Part shown: positions 23,561-33,280 of the stretch, piece after piece
Position numbering within the stretch: position 1 is the stretch's first letter
Layout: every line of letters begins with the position of its first letter
Origin: a virus
Direction: 5' to 3' (one strand)
Length of the DNA: 36,817 nt
IMG/VR virus record: IMGVR_UViG_3300047157_000120
Coordinates: 1 to 36,817 of that record
Made by a program: the position numbers and the translations under genes
The notes under the pieces: generated by a model
What the model saw: only the letters and a program-made list of their open reading frames with translations
The model's database searches: none
Told to the model about the DNA's origin: nothing

Positions 23561-23821
23561 TTATTTAATTTGATTCCAATCTTGAGACTTATCCATATCC
23601 CATTCAGGAGTATCAGGGTTTTGTCTCACCCAACCACTTCCAGCAATAGTGCCGTTTGTATCTAATATTGCTTCACCTATAATGTTAGCATCGACAGCCC
23701 AATCAGCATTAGCGTTAGCTTGTAATAAAGCTTCAGCAACAAAACTTGCTTTTTCACTAACTGTTGCTCCGTTACCTGTAGATGCCATAGGTGAGCCAGC
23801 AAATGTTTTAAATCCTAACAT
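23561..23821 (-). CDS. Small structural-region protein, 86 aa
   Basis: Intact; start overlaps the fibre stop (TAATG). Ala/Gly/Asn-rich, with SFVAEALLQANANADWAVDA. Not recognised; likely a small fibre-associated protein. Confidence 0.6.
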   Translation of the reverse strand: MLGFKTFAGSPMASTGNGATVSEKASFVAEALLQANANADWAVDANIIGEAILDTNGTIAGSGWVRQNPDTPEWDMDKSQDWNQIK

Positions 23822-26800
23822 TACTTAACCTTCTTTTCTAGTTCATCTAATCTTGCTGATAGTTTCTCAATGAGTTTATCTTTGATAGCTAACTTCTTGT
23901 CTACTTCTTCTGTTGAATATGTTGTTGCAGTAGATTTTTAAATAATCAAAGTTGTCATAAGACTCGCTTAAAGAAAAATCAGTAGCTGTTCCTGTTGCAT
24001 TTTCAAACAATACTGTTTCTTCCCAACCTGAACCACTACCACCTGTTCCTACTAGCTACAGGCATATCAGCTTCCCACCATTGAGAAATATTAGCTTGAG
24101 AATTCTTTTTTAGCTCATAAGTAGAGCCTGACGGAACAACAAACAGTTGTGTTGTGTATAGATGTTGTGCATCAGGTGTTGCAGTTCTACCCATTTCAGC
24201 TATCTCTTCACCATCAATATAAAATGCACATGAGGAACTTCCATCATAATAATACTTAATATTTAAATTGACAAATCTAGGAGTGTCAGAATCGTTTGTA
24301 TATACTGTGTCAAATTTTCGTATAGGGTCATTTGTTACTTTCCACTCCATCTTCTCTGGAGTGTAACTACCACCACCTCCTGAACTAGATTCAGCAGTAG
24401 CGTTAATACAATACAACATAGCTACATTGCGAGGTCTTGTTTCTTCACCACCTACAATAGCAGTGCTACTTCCTGTATCTTCTGTTGATGGGTTTAAATT
24501 AATAGTTCTTAAGTCACCAGTGTTGCCTCCTCCTGGGTCCATTACATTTTGTCCATGCTTATGAGCTTTAAACTCATCATCCTGTTTATTACCTACAGGT
24601 AATGTATCTGATGAACCTCTAATAAACTCATCTTGTAAGTCAGGTAAGTTGAATGTAGTTGAACCATCACCATTACCATAAGTATCACCTATTTTAGAAT
24701 AGAGTAAGCTATATGTATCTCTTGATACAGCTGAACCATCACAATGTAACCATCCTGTTGGAACGCTATCCATTGCAAAAGGTGCTACCATACCAATAGC
24801 TGTATCTACAGATGGAACTCCAATAGCTAAAGGCATTTTAGCTTCCCACCAAGTTCCTATGACAACATTACCATCTTTCTCTAAATTATAAGTGCTACCA
24901 GCTGGAACTATAAACATACCTTGAGACATATCTCTAATTCCTGAACCTCGCTTACCCATAGAAGCATGATACTTACCATCTATAAGAAAGTTAGCATACG
25001 CATATTCTGTATCTTCTAAACTAGTTAAACTAATTTCAACATAACGAGGAACATCAGAATCGTTAGTGTAAAGAACATCAAAATCATTTTCTAATTTTTT
25101 ATCTTCCCATACTAATGACTCTGGAGTATAACTTCCTCCACCTGTTGCTACTGCTAAAGGCAGTTTAGCTTCTCGCCATTGAGATACTAAAACAGTGCCA
25201 TCAGTTACTGTTGTTCTCATCTGATAAGTGCTTCCAGCTGGAACTGTAAATGATGGACTTGTATAAGTAGTTCCTAATGTTGTGTTTTTACCATTACCAC
25301 CAAACACATTGCCATCAATTAGAAACTCAGCATAATTTGCTGAACCTGTTGGGTTGCTTATATCTAATCCAAACTGAACAAGTAGTGGAGTATCATTTGT
25401 ATTGACATAATCCGTATTGACTGTTTTAGAGCTATTAACACCACCTGTTACTTCTGTCCAAGTAGCATCTTGTCTGCCATACTGTTTACCATCAATTGGA
25501 GCTTCAGGTATTCCACCACCTGTTCCACCCTCACTTGCTGGAAAAGCTTGTAAAGCTAATGTATCACCCTCTAATACTGTTCCTTCACCTACTTGAAAAT
25601 CCATAATAACATTAACATAATCACCTAAATCATTAACAGATGATACTTTATAACGACCATAATTAGGACTTTCTACTTGATTTAATACAAGAATATCATC
25701 AGGTTTAACAGCTGTGAATTGTCTTACATTACCTTGCTCGTCTGTTTTAGATATAAATACTTGATTAGCATCGGCATATGAATAAGTAAATGCTGATAAG
25801 TCTTGCAAGTATATATTACCTGTTTCAGGGTCTCTGTTAGGATTTGATGGATAATCTGTTGTGTATGATGAACTAAAGAATATACCATCTTGTAGTGTTG
25901 CTATGTCTTGTTCGTTAGCAGATACTCTGCCTGATAATGTTCCAATAGCTGAAGTGTTATTAGAAATATTTGTGTCTTGTGCATCTTGAGAATTATCTAC
26001 TTCTGTTTTTGTGTATGTAGTAGTTTTATCTGCTTTCTCAAACAGTTTTCCATCTACCTCAACACTACTGTAAGTTTCAGCTTTAGTATAGCTATCACCT
26101 ACATTAGCTTTGCTATCTAATAATGTATCTGTCGCTGCTTTAGTGTATGTATCACTTGTGTTAGCTTTCTTTGCAATCTCTACATCTTGAGCATCTTGAG
26201 AGGCATTTATTTCAGCTTTAGTGTAAGTATCTACAGGAGATGGTAAGTTTGCAATAGCATTGGTATTAGCAGTAATATTTACATCTTGAGCATTTTGTTG
26301 CGCATCTATTTCAGCTTTAGTATATCCATTAGTGCCACTTTCTACTTCTGTCCATTCACCATCTTGTCTACCATATTGCAAACCATCAACAGGTGCATCA
26401 GGTATGCCAGCACTATCACTAATAGATACCCATGTCTTGTTGTTACGAGCATATGTCTCACCATCGTTTGGTGCTTCAGGTGCTAGGTTATTTGTTTCAG
26501 CATTAATATTAGTAATGCCACTTCCTTTACCTACAAAGGTATTAGCTGTCACATTTAGCTTAGGAATTTGTATATTGCCATCTAAATTTAAGAAGACAGC
26601 TTTTTCTGCTGGATAAGTGCAGAATACACTTGAATTACCATTTAACGAAAGTAAACTTCCTGTGTTTGAAGTCAATAGATTTCTTACAATCTTTGTTCCT
26701 GTTTTAACACCATAGCCAACTTCCCATGCGGTGTCATCTGTAATACAGTAGTAAACAGTGCTACCATCGGTGATTGCTTCCCAACCTTGATAACCTTCTT

Positions 26801-26879
26801 TAGGTCGCTCCTATCTCAATATCAGCTTTCCTATTGTAGAGCAGTTTGTATATATTCTATCTTTTAGTTCTAAAGCCAT
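23821..26879 (-). CDS. Tail fibre with collar domain (frameshifted at both ends)
   Basis: About 1,020 residues if bridged, from ATG 26879 (ALELKDRIYTNCSTIGKADI). A continuous frame covers 26675-24036. The N-terminal part has five YTKAE-type repeats (about 190-320) with QDAQD heptads, a coiled-coil stalk. Three copies of a ~100-residue module end in WREAKLPLAV, WWEAKMPLAI and WWEADMPVA. Between modules 2 and 3 sits a phage tail collar domain (PFAMDSVPTGWLHCDGSAVS, FNLPDLQDEFIRG). A short C-terminus reads TTYSTEEVDKKL. Binds the host surface. Shifts near 26830 and 24045, and 23940. Confidence 0.88.
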
Positions 26880-26888
26880 GTGTATGTC

Positions 26889-27275
26889 CTATGTTAATGT
26901 TAGTTTAAGTTCGTTAGCGTTAATTCTAAATTGGTCGCCAGATAATATCTCTTTTACATTATCTAATTCAGTAAAGTAAAGCATAGAACCAGAGCTTGGT
27001 GCATCCATAATAGCAATCCAACCAACATTACCCCAATTACTTGTAGCTGTTGACCAATCTACTTGATTAGCATTTGTAGACACACCATCTACTGGGTCAG
27101 TCATTGTTACTTCTTGTCGGTTATAAGATGCTTGAGCTACTTCGCTAGTAGTAAATCCAGACTTTGTTGGGTCTTCAGTAAATAAAGCTAAGTAAGGTTT
27201 TTCTGGAGCCGTAAAAGTTTCGTCCCCTACTGTTGCTTTTATAAGTTTGTCTGCTAAATAATTGGTAAAATCCAT
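26889..27275 (-). CDS. Phage tail-associated protein, 128 aa
   Basis: ATG 27275 follows AGGACACA and is preferred over the in-frame upstream Met, which lies inside the adaptor gene. Starts DFTNYLADKLIKATVGDETF, then PEKPYLALFTEDPTKSGF and QEVTMTDPVDGVSTNANQ. This pattern is common to a small structural protein family near the fibre gene of marine podoviruses and siphoviruses. Function unknown. Confidence 0.7.
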   Translation of the reverse strand: MDFTNYLADKLIKATVGDETFTAPEKPYLALFTEDPTKSGFTTSEVAQASYNRQEVTMTDPVDGVSTNANQVDWSTATSNWGNVGWIAIMDAPSSGSMLYFTELDNVKEILSGDQFRINANELKLTLT

Positions 27276-27283
27276 GTTGTGTC

Positions 27284-27903
27284 CTATGTAAGTTGTACTG
27301 CTAATGGTTGTGCTGGGAAAGTTGACTGTTCGTCTGATTTTGTAATTGATGCTAAACCTTTTTGATACATACCATCCCAAGTAACTAATCTAGGGTCATC
27401 CATTAAGAATGGTGCTGATTCAGCCAGTGATGCGTATAACAATAAGTCAGGGCATACATCTAAGTATTCGTTAGAAGGGTTGCTATCTGACAATGGTTTT
27501 GGTATTTTGTAGTAGGTCATGTTAATTGTAGATGCGCCTGTTGGTTGAGGTGCTAATACAAAGTTATCTGCTACTAATGTATAATTTACTGGAACACCTT
27601 GTGCGTTAGAACCACCATTTCTTCTGTAAAATTGAGATACTGTTTGAAATGTTAAAGGTATAATTGGGTTAGCATCTAAGTGTAAATCTTGCATTTCCAA
27701 GAAATCTGCTGGAGTTGGCACTGTAAAACCACTATCCATGCTATATGTAGACTGTTGCAAAGTCTGTCTAAGCCTTAAATCTCTATTAAGTCTTTTCTCT
27801 GCTAACGATATAAACATAGGTATTTTGTCAGTTAAATCTTGTCTTGCAAGATAATCTGCTATGTTTGTCTGTAAATTGTCATATGACTTGTAAATGCTGG
27901 CAT
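27284..27903 (-). CDS. SU10-type head-tail adaptor (frameshift near start)
   Basis: About 205 residues. From ATG 27903 one must bridge a shift near 27890 (PAFTS/YDNLQTNIADYLARQD). Then KIPMFISLAEKRLNRDLRLR and PADFLEMQDLHLDANPI lead to GVPVNYTLVADNFVLAPQP and YLDVCPDLLLYASLAESAPF. This is the adaptor pattern that follows SU10-like capsid genes and would bind beneath the portal to hold the tail. It sits downstream of the capsid gene with two tiny genes between. Confidence 0.78.
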
Positions 27904-27906
27904 ATC

Positions 27907-28002
27907 TTATAGGTGTCCTTTTTTAGTCCTGAAAAACAAATTCTCAGGGTCATTTAACCAAGCAAAGAATCGCTTTTGGTCTACTACTGAAAATCCTTTC
28001 AT
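27907..28002 (-). CDS. Tiny hypothetical protein, 31 aa
   Basis: ATG overlaps the previous stop (TAATG). Reads KGFSVVDQKRFFAWLNDPE, then a Lys-rich end. It may be the N-terminus of the next gene if a base is missing in the A-run near 27920, or a separate peptide. Confidence 0.4.
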   Translation of the reverse strand: MKGFSVVDQKRFFAWLNDPENLFFRTKKGHL

Positions 28003-28219
28003 TATCCCCATCTTTGTTTAATTTGTCTATTGCTGTGAATGGTATGACTAGCCACCTTGTTTCCAAACAGTTGGTCTGACCATTTAGTTTCAGCATTATT
28101 GTATTCTTTTTTGTTTTGCTCTATTAAAGCAGAGACATCTTGCTCTTGTTTAATAGTTATTCATCTTTATCATTAAGACCAATGCTTGTAGTCTTTATAT
28201 CATCCTTATGTGTTTTCAT
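28002..28219 (-). CDS. Small hypothetical protein (frameshifted)
   Basis: About 72 residues from ATG 28219 (AAGGATAAAT upstream): KTHKDDIKTTSIGLNDKDE, then in a shifted frame ITIKQEQDVSALIEQNKKEY and WSDQLFGNKVASHTIHS. Charged and helical; lies just after the capsid terminator. Shift near 28160. Confidence 0.55.
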
Positions 28220-28237
28220 ATTTATCCTTAAAGGTAA

Positions 28238-28255
28238 TGCCCTCCGAAGAGGGCA
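28238..28255 (-). terminator. Hairpin with UUCG tetraloop after capsid gene
   Basis: On the minus strand TGCCCTC, loop TTCG, GAGGGCA: a 7-bp stem closed by C-UUCG-G, one of the most stable RNA tetraloops. It lies 10 bases after the capsid stop. Only ATTACCTTT follows, so it may be a partial terminator or an mRNA 3' stabiliser that raises capsid expression. Confidence 0.8.
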
Positions 28256-28264
28256 TAAGCCATA

Positions 28265-29147
28265 TTACGATTCGTCACTCATCATTGCATGAGCTGCTTC
28301 GTTTTTAACTACTAATGTATATTCTACATTAAGTAATGTTTCTCTGAATCACCCATTTTAGCAAGTTTTTGAGACTTGAATGGTCGTAGATAAGCTACTG
28401 AAGCCATTGAAGGGTCAAGAACATAATGAGAAGTCATCAGATAAGAATCTATCTGGAACTACTGATAATGTGCCAAAGTCTGATAAGTATACATCAGCTG
28501 CACCAATAATTGTTGTAGCAGATGATTTAGGAGCTTGATAGCGCTGTTCAGCAATACCAGGAAATGTTGAAACTACTTGCTTATTAGCTGGTGATACTAA
28601 TAACATCAGGTTCACCACCAGCAGTGTATGCTTTTAATACTGCTTCTTTTAGCATATCTTCTGTTAGTGCGCCACCAGCTGTATCAACAGTGTTAGTTGT
28701 AATCCATGATGCTAGACCACCTAATTTACGAGCTGTTCCATGCAGTACCAGCAGATTGTGCTTGGTCAGACAATAGGATTGATTCCATGTCTCGTTTGAT
28801 TTCAGCAGAAGCTTTTGAAAGCTGATATGCTGTTTCTGTAGAACGACCAGCTTTGTCTACTACATCATCTGTAGTTGATACTTGAATAACTTTATCAGAA
28901 ATCTGAGTATAGTTACCAACACGAGTTGTAGGTGTTAGTGTTGCAGATTGCATCAGCTCCCTCAACTTGTGCGTTATTTAAGTTTACATCAGCTAGTGCT
29001 GTCTGTTTGCCATTCATGGTATGTGTTTTTAGCTTTAGTTCTGCCAACAGTTGACATGAAAGGTGTTGTTGTAGGAGATATATCATAAATCGCATCCTGT
29101 AAGTCTTCACGAATACCAATGGTATCGTAGGTTTTATATGTTGCCAT
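28265..29147 (-). CDS. SU10-type (DUF5309) major capsid protein (frameshifted)
   Basis: About 295 residues if bridged. ATG 29147 follows AAGGAAACATAAAAA. Reads TYKTYDTIGIREDLQDAIYD, TTTPFMSTVGRTKA, DVNLNNAQVEGADA, LTPTTRVGNYTQISDKVIQV, AEIKRDMESILLSDQAQSAG and ends VVKNEAAHAMMSDES. The HK97-fold SU10/DUF5309 family starts with this ISPTTTPFMS pattern. It forms the capsid shell. Shifts near 29090-29000, 28955, 28745 and 28430-28340, mostly at simple runs. Confidence 0.88.
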
Positions 29148-29162
29148 TTTTTATGTTTCCTT

Positions 29163-30178
29163 TTAAATAAAGTTTTTGAATACTGAAGTAGCATCAGCAA
29201 TACTTGCCAGATGACTTCAATCGTTTTTTCTGTTTGGTATATACATCAACATTAGCAACCTTATTACCTTTCTTAGCCATCTTAGGAGCTTTTTAAGCTT
29301 CTTAGTAACGCTGAGGATTAGCTTTTTGTAGTTTATCATATTCCATTGCTTTTTGCATTACATTACATGCCTATGGTCATAAACTTGTGCTAATTCATTG
29401 TCTGTAAAACCTATACTTTTCCCAAAATTACGAATATCATTTTTGAGTTGTTCAGCTTTTCTTTGGGTCAGAAAATTCCTTTACTTTTTCAGATAACATT
29501 TTAGCTTCATGAGCAACAACTTGATGATGCTGTGCAACTTGCTGTTGCTGTCTTGAGCTAACCTTTTGCTGTTCTTGTGTATAGAAGTTTAACTTTTTAT
29601 TTGTTTCTGTTTGCTCTGCTACTTTTATAGCATATTGTATTGGGTCATTTTCTTTTAATTCTTCTAAATCTCACTTGCCGTCTTTGCTGATTAACCTTGT
29701 AAGTAACTGCTCCACTTGACCTAGCCTTTGAGCATATTGCTCCCTCATGTGCATAGCTTCGTTAACTGCATGAGCTTCAGCTTCTACCTTCTTACGCTCT
29801 TCTGCTAATGCTTGAGACTTTCTTAGTGTAGTCAGTTGACCTTTTTGATAACCTTCTACTAACTCGTTCTAGGGTAACATCTTTCTCTTCACCATTAGCT
29901 TTAACTCTAAAAGTTTTACGTTCCTCTACTTCTACCTCTTCGTCAGATTCATCTTCTTCTTCCGTAGCTTCTGGTTCATCTTCTTCAGATTCCTCTTCTA
30001 CTTCTTCTTCCAATGCTTCTTCATCAGTTTCCTCAACTGCTTCCGTTGCCACTTCTTCATTTGTTACCTCTGGTTTATCGTTTGATTCCTCGGCATCTAA
30101 CATTTCAGTGAAAACTTCCGTTGCATCGCGTGGAGTTTCAACTGAGTTAGACTCTTGGTTGATTTGCTCGTTTTCCAT
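29163..30178 (-). CDS. Capsid scaffolding protein (frameshifted)
   Basis: About 335 residues from ATG 30178 behind AAAAGGAAGAAAAAG; an in-frame upstream Met (30229) is less likely. Residues 12-95 are extremely acidic (EEALEEEVEEESEEDEPEAT), then TFRVKANGEEKDVTL, a long helical Gln-rich region, and a basic end (MAKKGNKVANVDVYTKQKKR) with a final SIADATSVFKNFI. Acidic N-terminus, helical body and basic capsid-binding C-terminus directly upstream of the capsid gene are the hallmarks of a scaffold. Several shifts between 29870 and 29200. Confidence 0.75.
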
Positions 30179-30287
30179 CTTTTTCTTCCTTTTAATTTTG
30201 CTATTTAACGATAGCTCGTTTATACCCAATTGGGTAATATTTTGTCTGTTTGTAAGTGCTTGATTTATAAGGCTTTTATTTTTCTTT

Positions 30288-30562
30288 TTAGCTGCTACTT
30301 CCCTCTAGTTGGAACAATCCTTGTCCAGGTCCACCACCATCTTGTTGTTGTAAGTAGTCAAATGAACCACCTGTCTCTACATCTATATTACCCATTAACG
30401 CTGCAGTTACTTCTGGTCTATATTTTCTATCGTTAGAAAGATAATTATTTATCATTCCTTTGTTGCCTTGATACATAGCATCTCCAGCTAATAATCCCGG
30501 AGACATTTGATTACTTGCAACTACATTGCTACTCGCTGGTATGCCAGAGTTAGCTTGGCTTT
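30288..30562 (-). CDS. Lysozyme-like segment reached by frame change
   Basis: About 91 residues in the -1 frame relative to the upstream gene: VESQANSGIPASSNVVASN, then SPGLLAGDAMYQGNKG, RPEVTAALMGNIDVETGGSF and DGGGPGQGLFQLEG. The GNIDVETGGSFD...GQGLFQ stretch resembles phage tail lysozyme domains, with the Glu of VETGG as candidate catalytic acid. It stops soon after QLEG, so only the first part of the domain is present. It is joined to the upstream 294-residue gene either by a missed A or by ribosomal frameshifting. Confidence 0.6.
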
Positions 30563-31447
30563 CTACTTTTTTGTAATTAAACCAGGAACTAATGCTCCTT
30601 TTTCGTAACCAGGAATTAGGTATGTGGCTGGGTTTATACCATACTGCTCAAGTAAAGCTGCTTTTTCAGCATCTGATTTATTTGACCCCATAATCATTTG
30701 CACAGTATATGCTTGTTGCTTGTTTAACTCCATCCTATCATCTTGAGCTTGAATATTTGAAACAACGGCATTTTTATCATCTAAATTTTTAGGAGGGTTT
30801 ACGCTTGGGTATTCAATTTGCTTTATTTCTCCTAATTTTTGATTTGCTTCATAAGGTGTATTTTCATAAGATACTTCAGGAAGTATTGTAAGTTTGTTTT
30901 CTTGAATTGTAGGTTTTTGCACCATAGTGTTATCGTCTGGCGCATTTAAAAGGCTCATATCTTGAGCTTGACCCATTAGGTCAGAGCCGTACATTGGTGC
31001 GTTTGCTCTTGTTGCATAGTCATAAGCAATTACTGGAGCATTTTTTTGTGATGCTGAACCCTCAAGCTTTGCTCCTCCCTCAGAAAGTCTAATGCCATTT
31101 TGCTGTGTTAATTTTGCTTGTAAAGGGTCGTAAAAATCTACAGTATCGTTTTCTTCATAATCAAAGTTATTATATTGGTTTACTGCTCCCATATTAGGTT
31201 TTATTTGTTGAGCATCTGGGATAAATGTTTGTCTGTTTTGCATTTCAGGTGCTGCTACAATATTTTCTGTTGTTCCTAATAAATTAGCTTGTGTTGGTTG
31301 CGCTTGGTATTGAGAGTTTAAGTCTACAGGTGCGCCCATAAGTCTTTTAGCTGCTAAACCAGGGTCAGATTGTACTTTGTTCCAATCCATACCTGTGTTA
31401 TCAGTTAACCACTGTGTCCCCTGTTTCATAAAGTCTAGCAATGCCAT
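30563..31447 (-). CDS. Internal or structural protein, 294 aa
   Basis: Intact from ATG 31447. Starts ALLDFMKQGTQWLTDNTGMD, then a Gln/Asn/Pro-rich, mostly disordered body and a helical part (LNKQQAYTVQMIMGSNKSDA). It ends GALVPGLITKK immediately after an A-AAA-AAG run. Frame continuity with the lysozyme-like segment downstream suggests that the full virion protein is about 385 residues and may help the phage cross peptidoglycan. Confidence 0.65.
   Translation of the reverse strand: MALLDFMKQGTQWLTDNTGMDWNKVQSDPGLAAKRLMGAPVDLNSQYQAQPTQANLLGTTENIVAAPEMQNRQTFIPDAQQIKPNMGAVNQYNNFDYEENDTVDFYDPLQAKLTQQNGIRLSEGGAKLEGSASQKNAPVIAYDYATRANAPMYGSDLMGQAQDMSLLNAPDDNTMVQKPTIQENKLTILPEVSYENTPYEANQKLGEIKQIEYPSVNPPKNLDDKNAVVSNIQAQDDRMELNKQQAYTVQMIMGSNKSDAEKAALLEQYGINPATYLIPGYEKGALVPGLITKK
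30566..30572 (-). promoter_or_regulatory. A-AAA-AAG heptamer before stop, possible frameshift site
   Basis: On the minus strand, codons ACA AAA AAG TAG. The heptamer A AAA AAG is the dnaX-type slippery sequence, and a -1 slip reads straight into the lysozyme-like frame. No obvious pseudoknot was checked. One missed A in the homopolymer would give the same picture. Confidence 0.35.
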
Positions 31448-31448
31448 A

Positions 31449-31676
31449 TTATATTTCCCATTTATTGTCTTCTATTTTTTTACCATCTGCGATACTTTGC
31501 AAATGAGCCATTATTTCGTTTACTGTTGTAATTCTCATGTAACATATTTCTCTTGCTGTTTTATCATCTACATCTGAATGTATTAACATATTTATATGTG
31601 TTTTTATTAGGTCGTCCATTGCTTCTTTAAAAGAATCATCGTTAAGAATGTTAGCTATGCCCTCTGCATTAATCAT
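31449..31676 (-). CDS. Small hypothetical protein, 75 aa
   Basis: Intact, helical, acidic: INAEGIANILNDDSFKEAMD, then REICYMRITTVNEIMAHLQS. It starts inside the end of the small-terminase-like gene (8-base overlap), so it is translated with the packaging genes. Not recognised. Confidence 0.65.
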   Translation of the reverse strand: MINAEGIANILNDDSFKEAMDDLIKTHINMLIHSDVDDKTAREICYMRITTVNEIMAHLQSIADGKKIEDNKWEI

Positions 31677-31953
31677 CAGAGTCTATTCCTGTTTTAACTA
31701 CAATAGTAATTGGCTCATCACCACCACCAATCTCTTGCATAGCTTTACCATCTAATCTATCGCCTAATTCTTTAATAGCAGAGATGTCTCCATCTTCAGC
31801 TTTAGCATAAAGTGCGTTAGCGACTGAATGTAGTTTTTTATAATCTTCTTGGACTGCTAGTTTACGCACTATTTTACCCCAAACTCTTTTGTCTTTAGTT
31901 GAGTTCTTGTTTCCTTTAGGTGCGCCTACTTTCTTTTTAACTTCTTCTGTCAT
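31669..31953 (-). CDS. Small-terminase-like protein, 94 aa
   Basis: Starts with a basic GAPKGNKNSTKDKRVWGKIV, then AEDGDISAIKELGDRLDGKA and QEIGGGDEP. The pattern (G-x-P-x-GNKN-x-T-K ... GD-x-x-AIKELxDRLDGK) is frequent in short phage proteins next to the large terminase. Many are annotated as DUF5681 or small terminase. It begins 9 bases after the TerL stop. A DNA-binding packaging role is plausible, not shown. Confidence 0.6.
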   Translation of the reverse strand: MTEEVKKKVGAPKGNKNSTKDKRVWGKIVRKLAVQEDYKKLHSVANALYAKAEDGDISAIKELGDRLDGKAMQEIGGGDEPITIVVKTGIDSDD

Positions 31954-31962
31954 AATATCCTC

Positions 31963-33271
31963 TTAAACGTAATAATCTTTATATGAATCGCCATCTACTG
32001 TTGTTTCAAATGGTTTTGTCCAGTCTGTTCTTTGTCCGTTACCAGCAGTGTCCATTCCTAGTGCTAAGTATCTAAAAGCATCTGCTGCATGAGAACTCCA
32101 ATCATGTAATGGTCTGTTTTGGAAAGAGCTAGTTTTTTCGTTAAAGACTCTACGATAATTCTGTAAGACACTCTACACCTTGATCTTGTCTTGTCTTTGT
32201 TAAACCAACAGTTAGGTAGTATTCTTCTAACTGCTTGTATTCCATCTTCTACTGATGCTCTTTGGTGCAACGTCAATTTCTAATCCAGCATCTGTTAAAA
32301 ATTGGTATCGAGACTTTCCTGTCTGTAACTCTTTTAACATTAACATCGTGTGGCATGATGTGAGTATAATCTCTATACCCTTTTTCATCTAACCAAGCAA
32401 TGTAATGGTCTAGTGATTCACCAGATGCTTCGTAGAAATCCATTAATCTAACTTCACCACTAATTGTTTCTGCTACCCATATTGCAGTTGAATCAGACAT
32501 ACCTAAATCCCATGCAGTTATTTTTTGTGTTGCTGCCTCTGTTGGAATTTCTCTAATTCTATGTTTTGTCAGTGATGTCTTTCAGTAATTCACCATAATA
32601 ATGCTCCTACAATAGGTGCTTCAAATGATATTTCAAACTCTTGCTCGTACTTATTTTCTCCCATTGCTTTTTTAGCATCTTTAAGCTCTTCTTCATCTAT
32701 TAGTTTTGTTTCTGATGCTTTAAATTCTTTTAATGTCCAATCCTTCATTGTCTTCTGTGTCAGCAAAGTCTCTTAATGTTTTAAAATGGTTACTGCCTTT
32801 TGGCGTACCAATAAACATTGCCCATCCTATCCTGTCCGAAAGAGCAGGTCGTATAACTTCAGTAAATAACTGAGGATTAACATCACCATACTCATCGATA
32901 ACACAACCATCGAGATAAATACCACGAAGGGCATCAGGATTATCAGCACCATACAGTGAGATACGTCTGCCCATAAAGTCGACTCGTAATTCTGAGACAT
33001 TTGGTACTCCTCCAAGTGGTCTTGTGTATTCTTTAAGATAGTCCCACGCAATTCTTTTAGCCTGAGAGTATGTAGGTGCGATGTAAGCATATTGTGGTGC
33101 GTTCTTTTCACACTGCAAAGCTGAGTGAATTAATTGGTTAATTGCTGCAACTGTTTTACCCATCCTACGATGACAGACAGCTACTGTCCATCTGCTTTTC
33201 TTTACTGCTTTGTGTATTTCTTTTTGTGGTGGTCTTGGCTCGTAGCCTGTGCTAACTTCCTGAACTTCCAT
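31963..33271 (-). CDS. terL: Terminase large subunit (several frameshifts)
   Basis: About 435 residues if bridged. ATPase half: PRPPQKEIHKAVKKSRWTVA, Walker A CHRRMGKT, YAYIAPTYSQAKRIAWDYLK, Walker B DGCVIDEYGD, and FIGTPKGSNHF. Nuclease half: FEISFEAPIVGAYYG, ITAWDLGMSDSTAIWVAE (catalytic Asp of WDLG), and C-terminal HDWSSHAADAFRYLALGMD. It packages DNA into proheads and cuts it. Shifts near 32735, 32595, 32560, 32325, 32280 and 32180-32110 break it here. Unusually, it follows rather than precedes the portal gene. Confidence 0.92.
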
Positions 33272-33280
33272 TTAATCTCC

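Noticed and set aside
15255-26675. Plus-strand frames of 60-130 codons opposite the structural genes
   Set aside because: They are antisense shadows of long intact minus-strand genes, without ribosome-binding sites or recognisable motifs.
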